Of a stretch of DNA of 64,000 nucleotides, positions 29,012-36,699 are shown piece by piece (the stretch's first letter is position 1; every line of letters starts with the position of its first letter). The translations under genes and the position numbers were made by a program. The notes beneath the pieces were generated by a model. The model was not told where the DNA came from and searched no databases. It saw only the letters and a program-made list of their open reading frames with translations. The stretch lies in contig NZ_VIGC02000021.1 of assembly GCF_006569185.2 (NCBI RefSeq), positions 51,498-115,497 on the forward strand, in the 5' to 3' direction. This stretch comes from Litorilinea aerophila (GTDB lineage: Bacteria > Chloroflexota > Anaerolineae > Caldilineales > Caldilineaceae).

Positions 29012-32000
29012 ATGGCCAATCAGATTTATGCGCTCTTAGTCGGTATTGACCGATATGCCAATCCCAGCCAGGCGCCCCACCTGCGGGGATGTGTCGCAGA
29101 TGTGGAGGGCACGTACAGCCTGCTGGTGCAACAGTTCGGTGTGCCGGAGGCGCATATCCGCCTGCTCACGGCCCGGATGGACGGGCGTGAGCCCCCGGAA
29201 CGACTGGCCACCCGGGAGAATATCATCCAGGGTTGGCGCACCCATCTGAGCCAGGCCGGCCCCGGCGATCACGCCTTTTTCCACTACAGCGGCCACGGCT
29301 CCCAGGCCCGCAGCATCGACCCCAATGAACCGGATGGCTACGACGAAACCCTGGTCGCCCACGACAGCCGCACCCCGGGCGTCTACGACATCATCGACAA
29401 GGAACTGGCGGCCCTGATCCGGGAGGTGGAGCAGCGGGGCGCCCAGGTCACCGTCTTCCTGGACTGCTGCCATTCGGGCAGCGGGACCCGCCTGGCGCCG
29501 TCCGAGTCGGCCCCCCGGGTGCGCCAGTGCCCGCCGGACCTGCGAGAACGGCCCTTCGAAACCCTGCTCCCCGGGCTGACCCCTGGCAGCGGTACCCGAG
29601 GCACCCGGTCGCCCAGCGGGTGGGTGCCCCTGGGCAATCACCTCTTGTTGGCCGGTTGCCGGGACGAAGAGCTCAGCCACGAGTACCAGGTACCCACCAC
29701 CGGCCAGTGGCAGGGGGTCACCAGCTACTTCTTCCACAACGCCCTGGCCAACCTCCATCCGGACATGACCTGGGCCGACCTGCATGACCGGGTGCAGACC
29801 CAGGTGCGGGCCATCTATCCGTCCCAGTCGCCGCAACTGGAGGGGCCAGGCCACCTCACTATCTTTGGCGGCCTGGGGCGGGTGGTGGAGCGTTATCTGT
29901 TGGTGACCCAGGTGGAGGGCACGGACTACATCCAGGTGAACGGAGGGGCGGCCGTGGGGCTCACGCCCGGCAGCCGGCTGGCCATCTATCCACCGGCCAG
30001 CACCCTGGAGGGGGAACCCCTGGCGACTGCCCTGGTGGAAGAGGTCAAGGTCGCCCACGCCTGGGCCCGGCTGGATCGGGCTGTGCCGGTGGAGCCGGCC
30101 AGTCGGGTTCGCGTCACAGCCTGGGGTCCCGGCGAGGCAAGCTACATCGTGGGGGTGGATGCGGAGCCAGTGCGCCAGGCCATCGCCACCCTGGCCGACG
30201 GTCAGCCTTCTCCCTTCTTACAGGTGGTCTCCCGGAACGCTTCCGGACCGGCGCCGGAGGTCCAGGTGGTCTCCCGGGAGGGGCGCTACTGGATCCTGGA
30301 CCCGGCAGGTGCCCCCCTGGTTCGGACGGCTTTCCCTGTCACCCCTGAAGGTGCCCGCCAGGTCGCCGCTGCCCTGGAACACCTGGCCATCTACCGGAAC
30401 GTGCGCTTCCTGCACAATCCGGCTGCCCATTCGGCCCTGGCCGGTGCCGTCCAGGTGGATGCCGTCACCTTCACCCAGTTGGGCCGCAACTACCGCCCGG
30501 TGGATCCGGCCCCCATCCGCGGCGAGGGCCACGAGGCGGTCATCCGCTCCGGCCAGAACCTGCTCCTGACCGTCACCAACCGTTCCCCCGAGACCCTCTA
30601 CCTGGCGGTCCTGGAGCTGACGCCGGATTTCGCCATTCGGCGCCTCTATCCGCCGACGCGTCCCCACCAGACGGTGGCCGCCGGCAAGGCGGTACCCATC
30701 CCCCTGCGGCTCACCCTGGACGATCCCCAGCAGGAGAAGGCGGTGACCATCTACAAGGTGCTTGCCACCCGGGAGCCCACCTCCTTCGACGTCCTGCAGA
30801 TGGGCGGCCTGCAGGAACCGGATACCCGCGGCGGAACTCGTGCCGCGGGGAACACGGCCCTGGCCCGGCTGCTCAACCGGATGCGGCACGACGGCACCCG
30901 GGCCTCGGAGCTGCTCCTGGATGACACCGACGACAGTTGGACCACGGCCCAACTGGAGGTGACGGTCCTCTCCGCTGCCCAGTCCCGCGCCCTGCCCCCG
31001 GGGCAGACCCGCATCACTGTGGCGGAGGCCCGGGAGTTGGTGCTGGAGAAGCCGGCCGGCCTGGAGGGCACCCTCTGGATCAGCAGCCTGGAGCAGGCGA
31101 CCCGGGGCCTGGAAGGCAAAACCGGTCTCCAGTTGCCCCCCGGCCTGGCCAATCCGTCCGCCGCGGCCTTTTTCCGGCCGGTGACCCTGGGGGATGGCAC
31201 CCGGGCCACCGATCCATCCCCGGCCGTGCTGGCCATCGCCGCGGAGAGCGCCGGGCTGGCCCAGGTTTCGCCGGAGCATCCCCTTCGTCTGGAGTTGACG
31301 GTGGACGACGAGCCCGGCCTGGCCGGCCTGGTGCCGGTGGCCTTCGATGGTGAGTTTTATTTCCTGGCCGGCCGACCCGCCGCCGTCCAGAGCCGGTCTG
31401 CCTCCAGCGGACAGCGGCGCCTGGCGGTCACGGTGGAGCAGCTTCCGCCCCCGGTGGAAGAAGAGGCGGATACTCGCGACCTCAAGCGCACGGCCCGGCT
31501 GTTCCTCTACAAGATTTTCGCCGGGGATCTGCCCGCGGATGCCGGGCTCCGTCGGGCCACCCTGGAGCAGGAGCAGGCCCGTTTCGACCCGATCCGGGGC
31601 GACGAATTGAGCCAGGCCCGCCGGGTGGCCCTCATGCTCCACGGCTTCACCGGCGATTCCCGCTGGCTGGTGGAGAAGGTCTGGCGTTGGGTGCAGAACA
31701 ACGGGAACTACGACCTCTGCCTCACCTATGACTACGAGAGTTTTGGCACGGGCATCCGCCGTAACGGCGAGTTGTTGGCCCAGGCCCTGACGGGGCTGGG
31801 CTTTGGGCCGGACGATGGCGTCCACCTGGACATCTACGCCCACAGCATGGGCACCCAGGTAGCCCGGGCGCTGGTGGAGCTTTACGGAGGCGCGGCCTAC
31901 GTGGATCGGGTGTTCATGGGCGGGCCGCCCAACGCGGGTTCCCCCCTGGCCCGGGCCCGGGTGCTGCTGCCCTGGCTGGGCAACATCCTGGTCAACCTGG

Positions 32001-32398
32001 CCGGCTCTGTGCCACCCGCACTCATCGCCCACTGGCTGTTGGGCCGGCTGAGCGAATCAGCCCAGGGCCTCCTGGATCTGGAGCCCGATTCGGACTTCTA
32101 TCGGGCCCTCAATGACCCTGCGCGGCCGCCCACATCGGTGCCCTACTTCGTCCAGATCGGCGACAATTCGGCCTCCTTCCAGGACTGGCGCAAGTTTTCC
32201 AGCAAGGTCATGAAGGGGGTGGATGTGGCCCTGGATCTCTTCTTTCAGGACGACAACGACCTGTTGGTTTCCCTGGCCAGTGCCCGTGCCCTGGCAGACC
32301 GCTGGCCCAACTACCAGGAGGCAGTCCTGGGCATCAACCATTTCCAATATTTCTATTCGCCGGAAGGGCAACGGGTCCTGGCCCGCTGGCTGAGCTGA
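29012..32398 (+). CDS. Caspase-family (C14) protease fused to a C-terminal alpha/beta hydrolase
   Basis: 1128 residues. ATG 29012 has a perfect AGGAGG 5 nt upstream; the open frame before it lies in repeat B. Residues 1-280 are a caspase/metacaspase domain: ALLVGIDRYANPS, the catalytic His95 in HYSGHGSQ and Cys153 in FLDCCHSGSG, with LAGCRDEELS later. Residues about 285-345 are a small beta domain (VNGGAAVGLTPGSRLAIYP) and about 500-600 resemble DUF4384. Residues about 870-1128 form an alpha/beta hydrolase: VALMLHGFTGDSRWL (oxyanion region), nucleophile Ser945 in YAHSMGTQVARAL, Asp1081/1083 in FFQDDNDLL and His1110 in INHFQYF. No signal peptide or transmembrane helix is seen, so it is likely cytoplasmic. 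Both active sites look intact. Confidence 0.9.
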   Translation: MANQIYALLVGIDRYANPSQAPHLRGCVADVEGTYSLLVQQFGVPEAHIRLLTARMDGREPPERLATRENIIQGWRTHLSQAGPGDHAFFHYSGHGSQARSIDPNEPDGYDETLVAHDSRTPGVYDIIDKELAALIREVEQRGAQVTVFLDCCHSGSGTRLAPSESAPRVRQCPPDLRERPFETLLPGLTPGSGTRGTRSPSGWVPLGNHLLLAGCRDEELSHEYQVPTTGQWQGVTSYFFHNALANLHPDMTWADLHDRVQTQVRAIYPSQSPQLEGPGHLTIFGGLGRVVERYLLVTQVEGTDYIQVNGGAAVGLTPGSRLAIYPPASTLEGEPLATALVEEVKVAHAWARLDRAVPVEPASRVRVTAWGPGEASYIVGVDAEPVRQAIATLADGQPSPFLQVVSRNASGPAPEVQVVSREGRYWILDPAGAPLVRTAFPVTPEGARQVAAALEHLAIYRNVRFLHNPAAHSALAGAVQVDAVTFTQLGRNYRPVDPAPIRGEGHEAVIRSGQNLLLTVTNRSPETLYLAVLELTPDFAIRRLYPPTRPHQTVAAGKAVPIPLRLTLDDPQQEKAVTIYKVLATREPTSFDVLQMGGLQEPDTRGGTRAAGNTALARLLNRMRHDGTRASELLLDDTDDSWTTAQLEVTVLSAAQSRALPPGQTRITVAEARELVLEKPAGLEGTLWISSLEQATRGLEGKTGLQLPPGLANPSAAAFFRPVTLGDGTRATDPSPAVLAIAAESAGLAQVSPEHPLRLELTVDDEPGLAGLVPVAFDGEFYFLAGRPAAVQSRSASSGQRRLAVTVEQLPPPVEEEADTRDLKRTARLFLYKIFAGDLPADAGLRRATLEQEQARFDPIRGDELSQARRVALMLHGFTGDSRWLVEKVWRWVQNNGNYDLCLTYDYESFGTGIRRNGELLAQALTGLGFGPDDGVHLDIYAHSMGTQVARALVELYGGAAYVDRVFMGGPPNAGSPLARARVLLPWLGNILVNLAGSVPPALIAHWLLGRLSESAQGLLDLEPDSDFYRALNDPARPPTSVPYFVQIGDNSASFQDWRKFSSKVMKGVDVALDLFFQDDNDLLVSLASARALADRWPNYQEAVLGINHFQYFYSPEGQRVLARWLS

Positions 32399-32457
32399 AC
32401 CGGGGAAAGTGACTCCTGTTTTTGCTCCTGGCTGGTGGATTCTGTACAATGGTGGGC

Positions 32458-32555
<98 letters not shown>

Positions 32556-32587
32556 TTGAATTTATGGCTGGCTCCCCTGCAAAAAGG

Positions 32588-32690
32588 GTGTTTTCACCGC
32601 GGAGACGCAGAGGAGGCAGCTGAAGTCCAGAGGGAGCTCAGAGAAAACCCGGCGTGCTCTGCGCCTCTGGGGTCTTTGTGTGGTCGAGTC
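32588..32690. repeat. CAGAG-type dispersed intergenic repeat
   Basis: Phrases ACCGCGGAGACGCAGAGGAG, CTCAGAG and CTCTGCGCCTCTGGGG, partly self-complementary; the same style as 8436-8530 and 48596-48650. It lies between tRNA-Sec and the next gene. Confidence 0.45.
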
Positions 32691-32748
32691 ATGGCTCGAA
32701 TCGAAATTGCGCAGCGAACGTCGGTGACTGTGAAACGGTGAGTGCTGG

Positions 32749-33162
32749 ATGGAAATTCCCCTTTTTCAGGAAGATGAGTCGCTCCGCTTCGAGCGGATGG
32801 TGCTCTATCCCTATCCCGATCTGACCCGGATCTGGACCCGGATCTGGCTGACCGCCGTGCCGGATCAGCATCCCAACGTGGAGGTACGGGTCCTCAACCC
32901 GGATGGCACCGAGAACAACAGCGTCTTCTTCCTCTCCCGCACCGAGCAGCGTATCGAGACCACCCTCCACATGCGCAACCCGGTGCCGGGGGCCACATAC
33001 CGGGTGGTGGCGGAACTGACCCTGGGCCTTTCTCAACCGCCGGAGCTGATCGACCGTCGGGAGTTCGACCTGGTGCTGGAATTTCGGGATCCAGAAAAGG
33101 GAGAGGCCGGCTTCGGTTTCGGCGTGGACTGGGATGAACTACGGCAGCGCGCCCAGAGATAG
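32749..33162 (+). CDS. Hypothetical beta-rich protein
   Basis: 137 residues, no signal peptide or membrane helix. It is rich in alternating hydrophobic/charged stretches (VEVRVLNPDGTENNSVFFLS, ATYRVVAELTLGLSQPPELI, FDLVLEF) suggestive of a small beta-sandwich, and ends with an amphipathic VDWDELRQRAQR. No family recognised. It is 12 nt before the ATP-grasp gene, so the two are probably co-translated. Ribosome site weak (GGTGAGTG). Confidence 0.7.
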   Translation: MEIPLFQEDESLRFERMVLYPYPDLTRIWTRIWLTAVPDQHPNVEVRVLNPDGTENNSVFFLSRTEQRIETTLHMRNPVPGATYRVVAELTLGLSQPPELIDRREFDLVLEFRDPEKGEAGFGFGVDWDELRQRAQR

Positions 33163-33174
33163 GCAGGCGCATCC

Positions 33175-34098
33175 ATGAGTCAGGTCAAGAAAATCGGCCT
33201 CCTGGTGGGCAGCGAATGGAGCTTTCCGCCGGCATTTTTGGAAGAGGTGAACAGCCGGGAGACCGATGTGGTGGCCGAGTTCGTCCTGCTGGGTGGCATC
33301 CGCATGGACGCAGCCTGCGAGTTCGCCGTCCTCATTGACCGTATCAGCCACGAAGTGCCCTACTACCGCACCTACCTCAAACACGCCATGCTTCAGGGCG
33401 CGTACGTGATCAACAACCCCTTCTGGTGGAGTGCGGATGACAAATTCTTCCAGGCCAGCCTGGCCCATGCCCTGGGCGTGACCATCCCCAGGACGGTGCT
33501 CTTGCCCATGAAGGCATATCCCGCCGGGGTGACGGGCGAGAGCCTGCGTAACCTGGCCTACCCCCTGAACTGGCAGGAGATCGTGTCCTATGTGGGCCTG
33601 CCTGCCGTGTTGAAGGATGTGCAGGGGGGGCTGACCCGCATGTACCGGGTCGACAGCCTGGAGGAGCTGATCCAGGCCTACGACCGAACGGGCCAGGCCT
33701 GCATGATGGTGCAGCAGTACATCACGGATGCCGACTATGTGCGCTGTCTCTGTATCGGTCCCGAAGAGGTGTTGCCCCTGCGCTATGATCCCGAAGCCCG
33801 CACCTACCTCACCGACGCGTCCCCCTTACCAGCCGAGCAGGAAGCGCAACTCCGATCCATCGCCCACCGCTTGAACCAGGCCCTGGGCTACGACGTCAAC
33901 TGTGTAGAATTTGCCATTCAGGACGGCCAGCCCTACGTGGTGGACTTCATGAACCCCGCGCCGGACCTGGGTATCAACCACCTGACGCCCTCCTACTTCC
34001 ACCGGGCGGTGAAGGCCCTGGCCGACTTCGCCATCGCCATGGCCCAGACCCCCACCCCCCAACCGCGAGAGTTCCGCTGGTCCGCATTGTTGGGCTGA
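33175..34098 (+). CDS. ATP-grasp family ligase (RimK-like)
   Basis: 307 residues. The N-terminal domain (to about 100) resembles the pre-ATP-grasp fold, with INNPFWWSADDKFFQASLAHALGVTIPRT, the equivalent of the N-P-x-x-K-x-x segment of RimK-type ligases. Then VGLPAVLKDVQGGLTRMYRV (ATP-binding Lys and glycine loop), CMMVQQYITDADYVRCLCIG, and NCVEFAIQDGQPYVVDFMNPAPDLGI with the Mg-binding Glu/Asp-Asn set. These enzymes join a carboxylate to an amine or thiol through an acyl phosphate. The substrate is unknown; a tandem GNAT acyltransferase is two genes downstream. Confidence 0.82.
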   Translation: MSQVKKIGLLVGSEWSFPPAFLEEVNSRETDVVAEFVLLGGIRMDAACEFAVLIDRISHEVPYYRTYLKHAMLQGAYVINNPFWWSADDKFFQASLAHALGVTIPRTVLLPMKAYPAGVTGESLRNLAYPLNWQEIVSYVGLPAVLKDVQGGLTRMYRVDSLEELIQAYDRTGQACMMVQQYITDADYVRCLCIGPEEVLPLRYDPEARTYLTDASPLPAEQEAQLRSIAHRLNQALGYDVNCVEFAIQDGQPYVVDFMNPAPDLGINHLTPSYFHRAVKALADFAIAMAQTPTPQPREFRWSALLG

Positions 34099-34117
34099 TG
34101 AACCTACGAGCAAGGCC

Positions 34118-34537
34118 ATGTCAACCACCGTGTACACTGTCCATCCTCGATATCGACTGTGGGCCGTCGGCGCATTCCTGCTGGCCGGCCTCTACGCCTG
34201 GGAGCTGCGCCGCGGGTTCGATCTGGCCATCCTCTTTTTCTTCCTGATCGCCCTGGCCGTCCTGGCCTGGGCATTGCGCGCCTTGTTGAGTCGGGTGCAG
34301 GTGGAGGATGGCGGCGTAACCCTGCGCCCTCCCTTGGCGACGCCCACGTCGGTGGAGTATCGGCAACTGATCAGCGTCAGTCAGGACGGCCGCTGGAATC
34401 GCTCCATCACCCTCATCTACCACCCGCGGTTGGAAAACGGCCTGCTGGACCTGGAGCAGGCCCGCACCCTGGCGCTGCCCAGCCTGGTCAACCAGGAGGA
34501 GTTGTTGGCCACCCTGATGGCCCGGATGCCCCAATGA
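34118..34537 (+). CDS. Small membrane protein with PH-like domain
   Basis: 139 residues: two close helices (LWAVGAFLLAGLYAW and LAILFFFLIALAVLAWAL, about 13-55), then a soluble part of about 80 residues with VEDGGVTLRPP, EYRQLISVSQDGRW and SITLIYHP, a layout seen in bacterial PH (bPH-type) proteins. Its stop overlaps the start of the next gene (ATGA). Function unknown. Confidence 0.75.
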   Translation: MSTTVYTVHPRYRLWAVGAFLLAGLYAWELRRGFDLAILFFFLIALAVLAWALRALLSRVQVEDGGVTLRPPLATPTSVEYRQLISVSQDGRWNRSITLIYHPRLENGLLDLEQARTLALPSLVNQEELLATLMARMPQ

Positions 34538-35469
34538 TCCCGTTTGCACCGGAGTTGACCATCCGCCCTGTGGATGCGGGCGACGTGGAGCGGCTGTTGC
34601 CCCTGTTGGCGTCCCACCTGGCCCAGACTCCCTATTGTACCGCCCTGGAGGCTGCCACGGTGGTGGAGCAGATCCTGGCGCCCGATCCTCCCACCGTTTT
34701 CCCCGTACGCTGGCTCCAGCGGAGCCAACTGGGCGCATGGCGGGCTCGCCAGCTGGTCGGCTTTGTGGATGTGGCTGTGGGCCACGACAGCGAGAGCCTG
34801 GCCCGCTCCGAATATCGACCGTTGGGGCTCCTTCGCTTCATGGCCCTGCCCCAGGATCCATCCCTGGCCACCGAGGTAGCTGCTGCCCTGTTGGAGGCTG
34901 CCGAGCACTTCTGGCGCACCCAGGGGGTGGGCTATGTCAGGGCCTTCCACATTAGCACGGGGTATCCGGTTTTCCAGGTCGGGGCCGGTATCCTCCCGGG
35001 GAACTGGCATCACCATATGCGGGCCCTGACGGCAGCGGGTTTCCAACTCTGTGAACGATATTACTGCCTCTACCGCCCCCTGGCTCGCCCCCTGGAAGAG
35101 GTCACGCCCCTGGCCCTCCTCAGCCTGGTCTACCAGGGCAATGCCCGGGACCGCACCTATCAGGTATATCGGCGGACCGACTGGGTGGGCCGGGCCCGCA
35201 TGGTTCGGGCCGTGGTGGATGAGCCCCGGGGCGGCTCCATGTCGGTGGCCTACGTGGCGGACCTGTATGTTGACGCCCCGTGGCGACAGCAGGATATCGG
35301 CAAATGGCTGCTTCGCCGCCTCATCAACGACGCCACCCTGCAAGGGTATGTGCAGATGGTCGTCCACCTGGCCCATGGCTGGCATGCGGCCATGAACCTC
35401 TTCATCCAGCAAGGTTTCCAGGAATTGGACTATCGCGGGTACACTTTGGAAAAGGTGCTGACACGGTAA
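34534..35469 (+). CDS. GNAT family N-acetyltransferase, tandem-domain
   Basis: 311 residues, ATG 34534 in an ATGA overlap with the preceding gene. Residues about 5-175 form a GNAT-like half (LTIRPVDAGDVERLLPLL, LLRFMALP, AAGFQLCERYYCLYRPL). The second half (about 185-311) has VAYVADLYVDAPWRQQDIGKWLLRRLINDATLQGY, with the acetyl-CoA loop modified to RQQDIG, and FIQQGFQELDYRGYTLEKVL. Two linked GNAT domains occur in MshD-like enzymes; the substrate here is unknown. The 3' end runs into a 17-bp triplicated repeat. Confidence 0.82.
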   Translation: MIPFAPELTIRPVDAGDVERLLPLLASHLAQTPYCTALEAATVVEQILAPDPPTVFPVRWLQRSQLGAWRARQLVGFVDVAVGHDSESLARSEYRPLGLLRFMALPQDPSLATEVAAALLEAAEHFWRTQGVGYVRAFHISTGYPVFQVGAGILPGNWHHHMRALTAAGFQLCERYYCLYRPLARPLEEVTPLALLSLVYQGNARDRTYQVYRRTDWVGRARMVRAVVDEPRGGSMSVAYVADLYVDAPWRQQDIGKWLLRRLINDATLQGYVQMVVHLAHGWHAAMNLFIQQGFQELDYRGYTLEKVLTR

Positions 35470-35501
35470 AGGTGCTGACACGGTAAAGGTGCTGACACGG
35501 T
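35451..35501 (+). repeat. 17-bp tandem repeat, three perfect copies across a stop codon
   Basis: AAAGGTGCTGACACGGT at 35451, 35468 and 35485. The GNAT stop TAA (35467-35469) lies at the first junction. Because 17 is not a multiple of 3, each copy is in a different frame. Confidence 0.95.
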
Positions 35502-35538
35502 AGGCGTATCGCTCCAGCCAGAACGGAGGCTGCTTCGA

Positions 35539-36690
35539 TTGCATGTTCTGTTTGTTACCGGCGAATATCCACCCATGGCGGGCGGCGTGGGCGCCTATAC
35601 GGCCGCCCTGGCCCACGCTTTGGAGACGCTGGGGCTTCAGGTGAGCGTGATGACCTCTCGCCAGGCTCGTCCCTCGCCGCCAGGAGAAGGTGTGGCGGTC
35701 TATCCCTCTGTCCGCCGCTGGGATTGGCGTATCTGGCCCGGCATCGCGCGTCGGGCCAGGGAAGTGGGCGCGGACTGGATCCACGTCCAGTATCAGACGG
35801 GCGCCTATGGCATGCACCCGGCCGTCAACTTCGCCCCCCGCTGGTGGCAGCGCGCCGGCCTGCGGGTGGCGTGGACATACCACGACCTCCTGGTGCCGTA
35901 CCTCTTCCCCAAGGCAGGTGCCCGCCTGCGACGCTGGGTGACCGAGTGGCCGGCCCGGACCAGTGACCTGGTGGTGGTGACCAACGAGGGAGACCGCATC
36001 CGCCTGGCCGGGCGAATCCACCCCCGGCGCCTGGCTCGCATCCCCATCGGGAGCAACATCCCCACCCATCCCATCACAGAGGAGGCCCGCCGGGCGCGCC
36101 GCGAGTCCTATGGCTACCATGAGGAAACCCTGGTGGTTGGCTATTTCGGTTTTCTCAACCGCAGCAAGGGAGGGCTCACCCTGGTGCGGGCCCTCCATGC
36201 CCTGGCCCAGCGGCACCCCGACGTACGCCTGCTGATGATCGGCGAGCGGGTCGGCGCCAGCGACCCCACCAACTATGCCTATCTCCAGGAGGTGGAAGCC
36301 CTCATCCGGGAGCTGGACCTGGCTGAGCGGGTTCACTGGACCGGCCACCAGCCCGATGGGGAGGTCAGCGCCGATCTGGCTGCCTGTGATGTGTTGCTCA
36401 TGCCCTATGAGGACGGCGCCAGCCTGCGCCGGGGGACCCTGATGGCCGGGCTGGCCCACGGCTGTGCCATCGTGACCACCACGCCCCAGGATCCGCTCCC
36501 GGAGCTGGTCGATGGCCGGGATCTGATCTACGTGCCCCCTGGGGATCCGGAGGCGGCTGCAGCAGCTGTGTTGCAACTGGCTGCCCAGCCCACCTGGGCT
36601 CAGAACCTGCGGGCCAACGCCCGGGCCAGAAGCGACCTGTTCCGTTGGGAGGCTATTGCCGCTGAGCATGTCCGTCTTTATCAAAGCTAG
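35539..36690 (+). CDS. Glycosyltransferase family 4 (GT-B)
   Basis: 383 residues starting at TTG 35539 with GGAGG 9 nt upstream. Opening MHVLFVTGEYPPMAGGVGAY is the usual GT4 start with the glycine-rich loop. The C-terminal nucleotide-sugar domain has GYFGFLNRSKGGLTLVRAL, LLMIGERVG, VHWTGHQPDGEVSADLAACDVLLMPYEDGASLRRGTLMAGLAHGCAIVTT and PELVDG. The usual E(x)7E is altered around the ASLRRGTL segment. Nine nt before the first GT-C gene. Confidence 0.9.
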   Translation: MHVLFVTGEYPPMAGGVGAYTAALAHALETLGLQVSVMTSRQARPSPPGEGVAVYPSVRRWDWRIWPGIARRAREVGADWIHVQYQTGAYGMHPAVNFAPRWWQRAGLRVAWTYHDLLVPYLFPKAGARLRRWVTEWPARTSDLVVVTNEGDRIRLAGRIHPRRLARIPIGSNIPTHPITEEARRARRESYGYHEETLVVGYFGFLNRSKGGLTLVRALHALAQRHPDVRLLMIGERVGASDPTNYAYLQEVEALIRELDLAERVHWTGHQPDGEVSADLAACDVLLMPYEDGASLRRGTLMAGLAHGCAIVTTTPQDPLPELVDGRDLIYVPPGDPEAAAAAVLQLAAQPTWAQNLRANARARSDLFRWEAIAAEHVRLYQS

Positions 36691-36699
36691 AGAGACCTT

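Noticed and set aside
29012..32398. Calling the caspase-hydrolase a defence system outright
   Set aside because: No restriction, CRISPR, retron or other defence genes are nearby; only the domain logic supports it.
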